A stretch of DNA of 64,000 bases from Dama dama. Lineage: Eukaryota; Chordata; Mammalia; Artiodactyla; Cervidae. The notes under the pieces are model-generated. The model ran no database searches, was not told where the DNA came from, and saw only the letters and a program-made list of their open reading frames with translations. The translations under genes and the position numbers were made by a program. Position 1 is the first letter of the stretch. Each line of letters starts with the position of its first letter. Location: assembly GCF_033118175.1 (NCBI RefSeq), contig NC_083703.1, forward strand, positions 80,468,501 to 80,532,500. The letters are read 5' to 3'. Positions 1-11,094 of the stretch are shown here, one piece after another.

Positions 1-1435
1 GATGTCTGGCTCTGAGGTGTTCAGAATGCCAAATGCCCCACCTTTTAGAAACAGACAGAAGAAAGGCAATCCCCTTTGCTCAACACGGGCATCACTGTAC
101 TCTGGTTAAATCCCAGACGATCCTCAGTATTCAGCTGAGTGGCTCAAACCTTTGCTGAACCAGATTTGGTGATACGTTCCTGCTAGATGGTAGCGGCAAA
201 TTTAAATAAATTGTCTAAATTCACACGCAGCAGCCCACTGGCGGGAAGCCAGGGACAGACAGCTCAGCTCCCGCTTTCCCATGTCCTGTGTCCCCGGGGC
301 CTTCTTCTTACACAGAATTCTGAGCTGTGTGTGTTTAAACACAGGAGTTACATTCCTTCCTACTACCTTCTCCCTCTGAATCGGTATTTTATTTCCCTCC
401 CCTCAGCCCCACCCCCGTTTTCACTTCTGTTTTGTCAAATAACAGTGTGACTTTGTCTTTGACATTAAGCAGTTGTATATACTTTTAGCAGAGTTTGTTT
501 ATTCCATCTGTATTTCCAATCAGTGCGGGAGGTTTACCAAAGCGGTTCATTACTGATTTATTTATGATGTATTTAGATAGCAAATATGGAACTGTCAGCA
601 GTTGCTGGCTAAACAGTGTTGACAGACATTAATAACATATGGTATAGCAATGGAATTATGATCTTTAATTTAAAAAAAAAATTTTTTTTTTTTATCCTCA
701 ACATGCCTTTTGGGGTTTTGCATTTCTTAGGTAGTTGGGTACAGTGGAGTCTTTTAAAGAAAGCTATGTTTTCTTTTTATTTGTAACCTTTGGGGTTTCC
801 TGGTGGTGACATTAACATCTTCTGTGTCTGTTTAGCTGTTCAATTTAATGGAAGACAAATCCTCCCAAAGGTTTAATTTACTCTTGCAAACTGAAATCAC
901 TATATTCACACCATGGGAAATGGCCCTAATTTTCCCAACCTTCAGTCGCCATCAAGCATATAATTTATTTCTCCCCCTTCAATACATTCCTCATTAGAAA
1001 ACAAAGTTTTTGATATTTAAATGTTACCGATTTCAGATGGAGGAGTCTAGTCTCCGGTTTCTGCAAAATGGTTTTGCAGGCATGGCTGCTCCGTCTTGAC
1101 AGCCCCCCATTTACACGGGGTCAGAGCAGACAAACCTGTGGCTTTCTCACCTTTGATTGGCTGTTCCTTTGAGCGTACACGATCCTCTCCAGCAGCGAGG
1201 GGAGAAATTGTTTGACTGGGCTCAGAGGCAAAGCAACTAGTGTAGCAGGGTTACAACAGAAGCTAGCCCATCTCTGTGGAGGCAGGTACGCTCACTGTAG
1301 CTAGGCTGTGATCCAACAGGCATCACAATGTCTCTCTGGCCAAAAATTGTTCAGTGCTCCTGCAAAATAATCCCATTTTCCAGCATGGAATTCTTTCTCT
1401 TGAAAAATGATATCCAAAGGACACTGTAGGTCACA
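1..1435. other. Single-copy stretch, no gene recognised
   Basis: I see no gene or clear repeat here. An A10 run followed directly by T12 (672-693) forms a self-complementary AT tract. The 87-codon frame at 187-450 has no recognisable protein features. Confidence 0.5.
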
Positions 1436-1756
1436 AGAGACAGCAAGGAGATCAAATCAATCAATCCTAAAGAAAATCAACCCTGAATATTCACTGGGAG
1501 GACTGATGCTAAAGCTCTAGTACTTTGGCCACCTGATGCAGAGAGCTGACTCATTGGAAAAGCCCCTGATGCTGGGAAAGATTGAAGGCAGGAGGAGAAG
1601 GCGACGACAGAGGATGAGATGGTTGGATGGCATCACTGACCCAATGGACCTGAGTTTGAGTAAACTCCGGGAGTTGGTGATGGACAGGGAGGCCTGGCGT
1701 GCTGCAGTCCATGGGGTCTCAAAGAGTCTGACATAACTGAGCAACTGAACAACAAA
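1436..1756 (+). mobile_element. BovB LINE (RTE-type), 3' end fragment
   Basis: The sequence reads as the last part of the BovB reverse-transcriptase ORF followed by its short 3' end. The frame at 1536-1736 carries the diagnostic RRRRRQRMRWLDGITD and DREAWRAAVHGV peptides and stops at TAA. The DNA ends in the BovB-type 'gagcaactgaac' tail. It is severely 5'-truncated, the usual fate of BovB copies, and cannot encode an active protein. The left edge is approximate. Confidence 0.92.
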
Positions 1757-2433
1757 AGAAAACCAGAAGTTCTCCACAGTAGCCAACACCGGCGATGACC
1801 CCCTTTGAGAAATACACAAGTATTGTCTACAATTTCAGGGCTCTGGCGTCCCTGTGAAGCCCAACAAGTGTCTGTGGACCCTATTAAGAAACAAGCTATG
1901 ATTCAGCTCATTACATTTTTGTGTGTATAGATGGATGCCCTGAACTGTAGCTCTTGGTCCCTAGAAGGAAAAAGAAAGTGTGGACATGGAATAATTTACC
2001 AGACTAAGGGAGTTTAGAGGTCAACCCTGGGAAGAACAGGTCAGTCAATCAGCAGGAATATTTTGTTGAACACCAGGATTCTTTACTAGGCCTTGGGTGA
2101 CAATTGCCAGAAGATGCAGTGGAGAGAAGGGCAGTGCTGCTTCCTGTGAGAGGGTGGAAGAGGACTGGTTCTGAGCACGTGTGCGCTCCTGAGTCCACTC
2201 TTGCTTCTGCACTGCAGCAGCTGTGATGTTTGAGCAGTGGCCTGTGAGGGTGAGCGCCGTGAGACCCATTTGGAGATGTGTGCAAGCAAGTGCAAAGGCC
2301 CTGCAGTGGAAGCGCATCAGAAATGCCAAGAAACACCTAAGAGGTTAATGTGCCAGGTGCAGAAAACAGAGGTGAGGAGAGGAAATTGAGACAAGTTTTT
2401 GAGACACCTGGAAGTGTGAGCTTTGAATGACAG
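1757..2433. other. Single-copy stretch, no gene recognised
   Basis: Overlapping antisense frames at 2045-2336 occur in all phases and share no protein family signature. I regard them as chance frames. Confidence 0.5.
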
Positions 2434-2637
2434 TGTGTGTTAGTCACTGAGTTTGTCACTCACTCACTTTGCGACCCCGTGAACTTGTAGCCTGCCAGGC
2501 TCCTCTGTCCACCATGGACTTCTCCAGGCAAGGATACTGGAGTGGATAGCTGTTCCCTTCTCTAGGGGATCTTCCCAATCCAGTGATTAAACCCGGGTCT
2601 CCTGAATTGCAGGCAGGTTCTTTACCGTCTGAGCCAG
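2434..2637 (-). mobile_element. Bov-tA SINE
   Basis: This is a tRNA-Glu-derived ruminant SINE read on the minus strand. The plus strand shows 'gtgttagtcactgagt' at the 3' end of the element, then 'ccaggctcctctgtcc', and the tRNA head at the right. The B-box region is diverged ('gattaaacccgggtc'). Confidence 0.92.
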
Positions 2638-2699
2638 AATAATTGATGCCATTAAGGGATAATCATTATTAATATTGTTTGAGTGTGAGAATGATTATG

Positions 2700-2960
2700 T
2701 TTCCAATAAGAAGAGTACTTTTCTTTTAGAGATACATACTAAAATATTTATGGATGAAATGATATGAATTCTGAGATTTGCCTCAAAATAATACTGGTGG
2801 GGACAACGGTTGATGGGATTGAGTGAAACACGTTGATAAATATTGAGTTGATAAATATTGAGGCTGGTTGATGGTATACAGAGGTGTATTATTCAATTGT
2901 GTCTGTATTTGGATATGTTTGAAATCTTCCATTGAAGAATAGATTTTACAGTAAAAGAAA
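2700..2960 (+). mobile_element. Old L1 3' end fragment
   Basis: The order 'gatacatactaaaatattta', 'gatttgcctcaaaataat', 'gctggttgatggta' and 'tatgtttgaaatcttccat' matches the 3' terminus of old mammalian L1 subfamilies as I know them. It contains a 15-bp perfect tandem duplication at 2832-2861. The exact subfamily is not assigned. Confidence 0.55.
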
Positions 2961-3139
2961 TCAAATCAAAAGAAATGGCAACTCATTCCATAAAGGGCCA
3001 TGGAGCCCATTTGAGTTTTTTCCTAAAAATAATGGGAAAAACATCAAGTGATTTTGAGCAGAAAAGTAGCCTGATTTGATGTGCGTTTTTCAAAGCTCAC
3101 TGAACCACTATTTGGACTGTAGATGCTCAGCTAATTTTC

Positions 3140-3600
3140 TATTGCAGCTGTGACAAATTATTACAGATTTAGTGGTTAAAACAACATAAATTTATAACGT
3201 TACAGTTCTGGGGACCAGAAGTCTGAAGTCAGTTCCTCTGAGCTAAAATCTAGGTGTTGGCCGGCTTCATTCCTTTTGAAGCTCTGGGAGACAGTCTTTC
3301 CTTGCCATGATCCAGACCCTCACGACTCCCATGGTCCTTGGCTCGTGGTCCTTCCTCCCTGCCCGTCAGCACCAGCATCATTCGACTTCTGCTTCTGTTG
3401 CCACATCTCCTTCTCTGTCTCTGACCTCTTTTGCTTTCTTCTCATGAAGCCCTTTTGAGGTCTACCCATTGGATTCATCCAGATAACCCAAGACAATCTC
3501 ATCCCAAAGCCCTTAATCACATAAGGTAACAGTGACCCTTAAAGATAATCACATCCTAATTCCCAGAACCCGTGACTGTTACTTTAGGTGATTAAATTAG
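3140..3600. repeat. Ancient interspersed repeat remnants, family unassigned
   Basis: The phrases 'ttaaaacaacataaattta', 'cagttctggggaccagaagt' and 'gaagtcagttcctctgagct', and later 'aaagataatcacatcctaat', belong to common old mammalian dispersed repeats. I could not name the family with confidence. The frames on both strands within it are not genes. Confidence 0.5.
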
Positions 3601-3626
3601 TGAAGGAGCGGTCACCTTGCCCTCTC

Positions 3627-3840
3627 TGGCTCCCAAGGTGCTCGATGGTAAGGAACCCACTTACCAATGCAGGAGATGTGGGTTCAATCCCTGGATCGGG
3701 AAGATCCCCTGGAGAAGGAAATGGCAACCCACTCCAGGATTCTTTCCTGGGAAATCCCATGGATGGAGGAGCCTGGTGGGCTACAGTCCATGGGGTGGCA
3801 GAGTCAGATGTGACTTAGTGACTAAACAATCACAACAACA
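3627..3840 (+). mobile_element. Bov-tA SINE
   Basis: The tRNA-like head is at the left, with 'gtgggttcaatccctgg' as the B-box region, followed by 'cccctggagaaggaaatggcaa' type body sequence and 'gcctggtgggctacagtcca'. It ends in a CAA-rich tail. The frames through it are the usual SINE frames. Confidence 0.93.
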
Positions 3841-4582
3841 GCCTGCCTGGTCTTGGGGGAAGAGTGGAAGAGAACACCCAGGAGGGAGGCTTTTGCAGGC
3901 ATCCTTGTAGGAAGGGCTGTGGCCAGGTGCTTTGTCGTTGCAGAGGGCTCCGCCACGCACCGTACAGTGTTGAGCAGCCCCCTTGACCTTGACGCACTTA
4001 AGCCAGGAGCTCTCCTTCTCCTCCCGAGTAGTGACGCGGGCTGAGAGCCACTGGGGTGGGGAAGTGACTGGATCCTGGCTGTACAACGAAGGCAGCCTCG
4101 CAGGTTTCATGAGCCTCCTTCTCCTCCCACTGCTGAGCACCGCCAGGGATGGTCTGTGTCTCGTGTGGATGGTGCAGAAGCAGAAAAATGGTCACAGGCT
4201 GCTGTCGGCATGTGTCTGCTTAATCTTTTCCCCAACTAGTTATTTTTGTTGCTTGAGGACAAAGGCAGTGCTGTTATTCCTTTTCCCCACCACCCATCCC
4301 AGTGATTGGAGCATTGTAAGACCTCAGTGAATACCTACTGCCTTTGATTTCATAATTATAGTCTCACTACACCTTTGCTCCGCCATTGTGGGAAAGGAGC
4401 TTAATATCCTGCACATCATGTGTTCTTGTCTAAATGAAACTTAAGACTCCGCGTTAGCTAAGTGCTTTGGAATAAGCACAAAAGGAATAAATCCAGACGA
4501 AGACTCTGCAAGCTGGTGTATGGTTCTCTATAGTGTAGCTATGTTAATGCTCATTATTAATCATTTTATATGCCTTCTTAGT
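3841..4582. other. Single-copy stretch, no gene recognised
   Basis: There are frames of up to 119 codons on both strands between 3,781 and 4,330, but none has recognisable domains. They overlap each other and the preceding SINE. Confidence 0.45.
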
Positions 4583-4965
4583 CATCACTAACACTTACTG
4601 AACTTGTACTGTGTATTGGGCACTGGACTTGCTGCTTTACATGTATCACCCCCATCTTCAAAGCAACCTGAAGAACTAACATTAAACCTATTCTATAGCA
4701 TCACTGACTCAATGGACATGAGCCTGAGCAAACCCTGGGAGATAGCGAAGGACAGGGAACCCTGGCGTGCTGCAGTCCATGCGGTCACAAAGAGTCAGAC
4801 ACGACTTGGCAACTAAACAACAGCATAGATGAAGAATGTAAGACTGCCCACAGCCTCCTCTTTGACAGAGAAGGAGACGTGATAAAGGAGGTTAAACCAC
4901 TTACCCAGATTCCCAAAGATGGGCCAGTCATGGGCTGTCAGAATTCTGAACCTTGGCTCTTAAAT
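4583..4965 (-). mobile_element. MIR SINE split by a BovB insertion
   Basis: The left part (4583-4697) reads 'aacacttactgaacttgtac', 'tttacatgtatcac' and 'cttcaaagcaacct', a reversed MIR. The right part (about 4855-4965) resumes with 'gacagagaaggagacg' and 'cttacccag', the position expected next in MIR. A BovB 3' fragment lies between them, so MIR is older. Boundaries are approximate. Confidence 0.7.
4698..4826 (+). mobile_element. BovB LINE 3' end, nested in MIR
   Basis: The frame encodes SITDSMDMSLSKPWEI and REPWRAAVHAV, the C-terminal BovB signature. It ends 'aactaaacaacag'. Only about 130 bp remain. Confidence 0.88.
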
Positions 4966-5794
4966 TTTTTTTATCATATTGCCTCAGTTCTAGGCAGCCC
5001 AGGGTGCTTTGATCCGATGAAAGGAAGTCAACTTTTAGCATTAGAAGCAAGCAAGACTTAACTGTTTTCTCGATGGCTTTAGGCTTGGCGTTCTGAGGTG
5101 TGATACGCCTTCTAATCTGTCCAGCCTTGCAGAGAGGAGGTGGGGGCTGCTTTTTTATTTCAGGAGAGGAACCAGCCACTCCGTCTGCTGTCTCTGCCTC
5201 TCTCCTGTGCCATGTACAAGTCATCACGGATGAGTCATCCACACGCAGATCAAGGGACACGATATGAGCTGTTTGGTCTTTTCCATCCTTTTCGATATGA
5301 ATCATTGTCGTGTTCTCAGCCGTGGCTGTCCTTACATAACTCTAGCTGCTCCCTTGGATGAGTCCACGGACACAACTGGCCTTGAAGTTAATGGAGAGAG
5401 GACAGATGAGGTTCCCAGGTCCCAGGTAGGGGACTGAGTCTGAGCAGAAGCAACATTTAGTTTCTAGTTTGGGGACTCACTTGTCTGGGGGCAAGAAGTC
5501 TCAAAGTCACGGGTCTACAGGGGCCAGGTAGGTATGGTAAATTAGCAATGTGAGTCACATACAAGATGCTCTGAGGTCAAAGAGACACAGATGGAGTAGT
5601 CTGGCTTCCCACTGCACCCCACCCCACCCTGCCACACCAGGGCAGCTCCAGAGAAGATGCCACCTAGAATGTGGCCCTGTTGCCAGATGTAGGCTTTGCT
5701 GAGGGAATCCAGAAGACTGACACTTTATGTGAAATCTCCTGATTTTTAGATCTTGGTACTTCACTTGTTTTCACAGCATGCCCCAAACCTATCC
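4966..5794. other. Single-copy stretch, no gene recognised
   Basis: No repeat or gene is identifiable. The 125-codon antisense frame at 4928-5305 overlaps the end of the MIR and has no domain I recognise. Confidence 0.45.
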
Positions 5795-6122
5795 CATCTA
5801 GAGGCTGAATCCAGTTTATTAACTCTGCCTTGAGGTTTAAATCTGACTTCCTAGGCCACATGTGGCTGGCACAGGGCTGGTTCAAACTGAAATGTGCTAT
5901 GAGTAAAGCACACATCGGATTCCAAAGGCTTAGTCCAAAAACGTAGAATGTAAAATATTTCTGATTTTATATTTACTGCATGCTGATCTGAGAATATTTT
6001 GGATAGATTAGGTTAAATAAAATATATTCTTAAAATTAATTTCACCCATTTTTTTTCATTTTTAATGTGGCTACTGGAAGTTTGAAACTGTATCTATAGT
6101 TCACATTCTGCATCAACTGGAC
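5795..6122. repeat. Ancient hAT-like DNA transposon remnant, family unassigned
   Basis: 'ggccacatgtggctggcac', 'gaatgtaaaatatttctga', 'aataaaatatattcttaaaa' and 'aatgtggctactggaa' match an old mammalian nonautonomous repeat. A related copy lies at 25,255-25,480. The family name is not assigned from memory. Confidence 0.55.
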
Positions 6123-6162
6123 AATAGTATTTGAAGTCTTTACTTACTCGCTACAACAGACA

Positions 6163-6427
6163 ATAATAGTCACAGTTTCCATTTACTAGGCCCTTACCAT
6201 GTACCACTCCAGGCAGCCCTTTTTGAACTTTCTTTCATTTAATCCTCAAAATTGTCCATTTAGCTTATTTGTATCATCACCATTTTACAGATGAGAAAAT
6301 TGAGGCCAGTTAAACAGTGGAGTAACTTGCTGACAGTCACACGCAGTTAGTACATGACAGATTTGATTCTGGATTTACCTATGGGTCTTTCAGGTAGTAA
6401 CACCCAAGCAATTAACCACTATGCTAG
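6163..6427 (-). mobile_element. MIR SINE
   Basis: The reversed MIR signature is clear: 'tagtcacagtttccatttac', 'ccattttacagatgagaaaa', 'gtaacttgctgacagtcaca' and 'aaccactatgcta' at the tRNA-side end. Confidence 0.85.
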
Positions 6428-7004
6428 CAAACAATCAGAATAAAACAAGGAATTTGGACAAATCTTAGGAGTATTGGTTGTTGGCTTCAGGCGCGTGTCT
6501 GAGCACCCATTGTAGCCCATAAATTAATGTTTCTCTCCAACTTAGAACTTGTGGGCAATGATTCATGTAAATTCAGAAGGCAGAAAATATTTCCATACAG
6601 GTATATTTGCTTTGTGAAAAATGTGCATATTCTATGTTGAGAGTAACCAAGTATCGGTGACTTGAAACACTCCTGAAATGCACAATAGGTGTTCCAAATG
6701 TTGGAGACCTCTCCCAAGTCCTTCTAAGGCACACATAACTGGATGTACATCTTCATTCTTTTGTAAACATGTGGCCACACTGTTGGTTTGTCGAGGTCAG
6801 GCCTTTACCTACTGGATTTTCCTGAGACATGAGACCAAAGCCTATTCATCCAGCCCTGATGCTTGTCCACAGTTTTATGCAGTAGATTCACAGGTGTGAG
6901 GGAAGGAGCTACGGATGGAGACCCATCCCTCTGTGTCCCAAGGCCTTCACCTGCTTCCAAAAATATTGAAGACTGTTGTGGAAGGAGGGATGGAGCTTAG
7001 GGTT
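6428..7004. other. Single-copy stretch, no gene recognised
   Basis: I see nothing identifiable. Frames at 6487-6717 and 6678-6899 lie on opposite strands and show no domain. Confidence 0.45.
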
Positions 7005-7256
7005 CAGACAGTCCTGGGCACCAAGCCTGATGATGCAGTTTGTGAGCTTCGACCCTGGTCAAGGCATTTACATGCTCGGAGGCTTAGTTTCCTCACGGGA
7101 AAAATAAAGGCAATAATAGTCACCACACCTGATTGCCGTCAGGATTCCAAGAGATCAGGTCTGAAAGCAGTCGGCATAGAAGCTGGCAGGGAGCAGGTAC
7201 TCAGAGAAAGCAGTTGTCATTATTATTAAATAATAATAATCATGATAATGATAATG
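7005..7256 (+). mobile_element. MIR SINE with AAT-rich tail
   Basis: Forward MIR order is visible: 'ccctggtcaaggcatttaca', 'ggcttagtttcctca', 'aataatagtcacc' and a final 'gtcattattatta'. A short ATA/ATG-rich simple stretch follows (7226-7256). Confidence 0.75.
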
Positions 7257-8861
7257 GGACTTTTTTTCCCCTCATTTTTTCCCTCACCTATGCTTCCCTG
7301 ACCCTAACACTCAGGACTAAACTTTATCAAAGAGTTAAGACAGATGGAGAGGGGAAAACATTTCATCGCCGAGCCCCCAAGGTCATGGGTATTTGGATGA
7401 AACACTTATCTCTTCAAGGCTTTGCAGCTGGGTCCTTTGTCTCCCGGCTTTCCTGAAGAGTTTGTGTGAATGTGCAAACATTTGCGGAGTATCAAACTCA
7501 CGGCGGGTAGCGGCAGTCTCAAGAAGCCGGGTCCATTTTTCTACCTTTCACCCTGTCAGTGCGCGAGACCTTGGGATTTTTATAATCCAAATTGATACTC
7601 TCGAGGAAATCTCTTCCATTCTAGCTCCCTGCCCTGGAAAGATTCATTTTCCTGTGGGCACTTCTCCAGCCCTGGGTGGATAAGGGCGACTGGAGGCGCA
7701 TTGCTAACCTTGCCTTGACAAGGGTCGGGTCTCACTAATTTGAATCTCTCCTATTTTGCTCCCATCCACCTGGCGCTGTTAGATTTATCTGCACCTGTTT
7801 GTGGATTCACTGATCACTTTCTTATTGCTCTTCCTCCTCCATCCATTTCAGTTTGCAGGCGCCTTTCGGGTGATTTCTTACGCCACCCCTTACCACCTGC
7901 TCCAACCTGACAAATTATCGACTCCAACTGTTGCTCCTGACCTGGCATGGTCTCTTCCCAGGGATATAAATGATGCGGTTCAGAGGGATAATGGTGCCCT
8001 ATAAACACACAGTTGTTCCTTGTGCAGCCTGCCCTGTTTGAAATTCAAGCTCGTCCTGCCTGCTCACTGCTGCCTCAGCTAAGGAAGTGAGGAGGAAAAA
8101 AAGAGGAACATCGGAAGGGAGCTGGAGTGGTCGAGAAATTCATGCGCACCAGTTATGAGATCAGAGAACTCTCGGAGAGCAGTCCTTTCAGGGGGACCAG
8201 CATCTGATTCTCCAGTGGTTAAACATCGAGAGGGAGTGGCCGGTCCCTTCTCAAATCAGGCATGTTTTGAAGCCCTGATGCTGGGAGGCAGGGACCTGTG
8301 GGCCCGATCCCAGGAGCATGTGGTCGGTAGAAGTGAGATGCCCTCAGCTCTTTGCCCTCCCCACCTCATGGCCCTCACCTGTAGGCCAGTGGACGCCCAC
8401 GTTTGCCCACTGCCTCATGTGTGGATATCAGTATCCTAAGCCCCATTTGTATAAGTTAAACTCTTGAAACCTCCCAGATCCCAGATTCTCGGCCAGGACT
8501 GTTCCTATTGGTGCTGGCACTCTTTGCTGGAGGATCAAGTCCAAAAAGTCAATGAAACGACACAGATGCAAACCAGCCTGACCTTTGAAGAATATACTTT
8601 GCTGTACCACCAAAGTTCCCCTTTAGCTCTCAGTGAATGGTATTACCCTAAGATCGATTCCTTTAGAAAAGTGTAAAAGCTTAGTTCAAAAAGGAAAAAA
8701 AAAATGCAACCTTGAGCCGAAATGATGGCCAACCGCTGCCTCGTCCATCAGACTCCCCAGCGGTGCTAAGTGGGGCGTCCGCTGCCTGGGTGCCATCTCC
8801 TGCTGTGAACGTTCTCTCCCTTTGGCTGATGTGGGAAGGAGAAGATGGGGACTCCCATGAC
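7257..8861. other. Single-copy stretch, no gene recognised
   Basis: This 1.6-kb block has no recent repeat. Frames of 61-107 codons occur on both strands without domains. A TATA-like 'cctataaac' lies near 7998 but no initiator or downstream gene supports it. Confidence 0.45.
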
Positions 8862-8995
8862 TCACCTCTTCTGTGCCAGGCACTTGCCCCTGTTTCTCAT
8901 TTACTCTTCGGGCCAGTGCTCTGAGGCTGGAATTATCAGTGCTGACCTGTGAATGAGGAAGCTGAGATTTGGAGACATAAAGAATTTCCCAAGTG
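8862..8995 (-). mobile_element. MIR SINE fragment
   Basis: 'tctgtgccaggcacttgcc', 'ctgtgaatgaggaagctgag' and 'agaatttccca' are reversed MIR core features. Confidence 0.65.
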
Positions 8996-9598
8996 TGGGA
9001 TCTTGGGCCAAAGCCTTTGATTGCGTGCTGCCCTCCCCTGGGTTACTGGAGAATGACGCCCAGGGTCATCAGGTGCTTACCGGGTGCAAGGCGGTCTGCG
9101 TGCGGAGGCGTGCAGTTACCAGTGTTAGAGGGAGCGTGGTGGAAAGTGACAACCGGGAGGCTTCGTATCACTGTTACCCCTGTTGCTTAGGTGAAGTTAG
9201 CACAGAGCAGTGAACCAACGCCCCAAAGTCACATGGCGAGAGGGTGGAAAACTACAGGGCTGTCTCCCCCACTCCCTTAGCCGCGGTCCCTGCTGCCTCG
9301 ATTGTTCAAGTGTCAGTGTGAACTCGCTTGCTTTTGTGGGTAATGTCTTTGTCTCAGCGGGCACAGCAGGTGACCCTGAAGGGCTCTGTGGCACCTCGGG
9401 GACCCCTCTGCTGCCCTGTAACTGGGCCAGGGGCTCCCCTAGACTTCTGACTACGCCTCCCTTTCCTTTCCCCGAGAGCACCATCCCGACGAGGACACGC
9501 CTGTCATTTGTTCTACCTACCATTTTGCTTTGGCATGAAGTCAACTTCTCTGAGCCGTAAAAGAGACGTGCGAGAACCAACAGGGCACCGTGACGACA
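8996..9598. other. Single-copy stretch left of the minisatellite
   Basis: No gene is recognised. Opposed frames at 9197-9580 (minus, 127 codons) and 9210-9560 (plus, 116 codons) overlap almost completely, which argues for chance in GC-rich sequence. Confidence 0.45.
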
Positions 9599-10430
9599 CT
9601 CTTACACACGTTTAAATGCACACGGGCTCTGACGCTCTTACACACGTGTAACATGCACACGGGCTCTGACGCTCTTACACATGTTTAAATGCACACGGGC
9701 TCTGATGCTCTTACACACGTATAAATGCACACGGGCTCTGATGCTCTTACACACATTTAAATGCACACGGGCTCTGACACTCTTACACACGTGTAACATG
9801 CACACGGACTCTGACACTCTTACACACGTTTAAATGCACACAGGCTCTGATGCTCTTACACACATTTAAATGCACACGGGCTCTGACACTCTTACACACG
9901 TGTAACATGCACACGGACTCTGACACTCTTACACACGTTTAAATGCACACAGGCTCTGATGCTCTTACACACGTTTAAATGCACACGGGCTCTGACACTC
10001 TTACACACGTGTAACATGCACACGGACTCTGACACTCTTACACACGTTTAAATGCACACAGGCTCTGATGCTCTTACACACGTTTAAATGCACACGGACT
10101 CTGACACTCTTACACACATTTAAATGCACACAGGCTCTGATGCTCTTACACATGTTTAAATGCACACGGGCTCTGACGCTCTTACACACGTTTAAATGCA
10201 CACGGGCTCTGACGCTCTTACACACGTTTAAATGCACACGGGCTCTGACGCTCTTACACACGTTTAAATGCACACGGGCTCTGACGCTCTTACACACGTT
10301 TAAATGCACACGGGCTCTGACGCTCTTACACACGTTTAAATGCACACGGGCTCTGACGCTCTTACACACGTTTAAATGCACACGGGCTCTGACACTCTTA
10401 CACACGTTTAAATGCACACAGACTCTGACC
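9599..10430. repeat. 36/37-bp minisatellite, 23 units, with higher-order structure
   Basis: I count 23 head-to-tail units: 19 of 36 bp and 4 of 37 bp (units 2, 6, 9 and 12), which sums exactly to 832 bp. Each unit runs 'ctcttacacacg', 'tttaaatg', 'cacacgggctctgacg'. The 37-bp type has 'tgtaacatg' in place of 'tttaaatg'. Units 5-13 (9744-10070) form three rounds of a 109-bp trimer. Units 17-21 (10179-10358) are identical. Because 36 is divisible by three, the right half is open in frame on both strands (138 and 162 codons), but this is a by-product of periodicity and not evidence of a gene. Confidence 0.97.
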
Positions 10431-10703
10431 CCGCTCTGCTCCTGGAGCCATGGTCTGCGCCACGGAGGAGGGTTTACAGGCTGACCCACAGCATCAGGGC
10501 TTAGTCTGGTGCTGAAATCTCAGAAACCAGGGTCACCGTCCATCATTAGAGAGCTAGTTAAATAAATGGAGACAATGTCAATACTCGCCAGCCACACACA
10601 CATAAAACCTGACAGGTAGCCCTATCTTGTCAGGGTTTAGGAAGGCCAGTCAGAAAGGCCTCCCATTCTAGTTCCAAACAGTCAAATAAATGACTGTGTA
10701 TGT
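10431..10703. other. Single-copy spacer right of the minisatellite
   Basis: Nothing identifiable. The sequence leaves the repeat abruptly with 'ccgctctgctcctgg'. Confidence 0.5.
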
Positions 10704-10902
10704 AAGTGTTAGCCGCTCAGTCCTGTCTAACCCTTTGCGACCCCATGGACTGTAGCCCGCCAGGCTCCTCTGTCCATGGAATTTCCCGGGTAAGGATACT
10801 GGAGTGGGCTGCCATTCCCTTCTCCAGGGGATCTTCCCAACCCAGGGATCGAACCCAGGTCTCCTGCACTGCAGGGAGATTCTTTACTGTCTGAGCCACC
10901 AA
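10704..10902 (-). mobile_element. Bov-tA SINE (first of a tandem pair)
   Basis: Read on the plus strand it runs 'gtgttagccgctcagtc' to 'ttactgtctgagccacca'. It retains a near-consensus B-box region ('gatcgaacccaggtc'). Confidence 0.95.
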
Positions 10903-11094
10903 AGTGAAAGTCGCTCAGTCGTGTCCAACTCTTTGTGACCCCGTGGACTATACAGTCCATGCACTTCTCCAGGCCAGAGTACTGGAGTGGGTAGCCATTC
11001 CCTTCTCCAGCAGATCTTCCCAACCCAGGGATCAAACCCGGGTCTCCTGCATTGTAGGTGGATTTTTTATCATCTGAACCACCAGGGAAGCCCC
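10903..11094 (-). mobile_element. Bov-tA SINE (second of a tandem pair)
   Basis: It abuts the previous copy directly, starting 'agtgaaagtcgctcagtc' and ending 'accaccagggaagcccc'. The pair is flanked by imperfect 'aaataaatg' repeats. It may be one insertion into the edge of another. Confidence 0.95.

Noticed and set aside
7801..8004. ORF with a signal-peptide-like start near a TATA-like motif
   Set aside because: Only 67 codons, no family resemblance, antisense frame also open, and no supporting promoter features.
9599..10430. CRISPR-like array
   Set aside because: Units are contiguous without unique spacers, and the genome is mammalian.
10001..10489. 162-codon minus-strand and 138-codon plus-strand repetitive ORFs
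   Set aside because: They are open because the minisatellite period (36) is divisible by three. Both strands are open, and 37-bp units break the frame in the left half.
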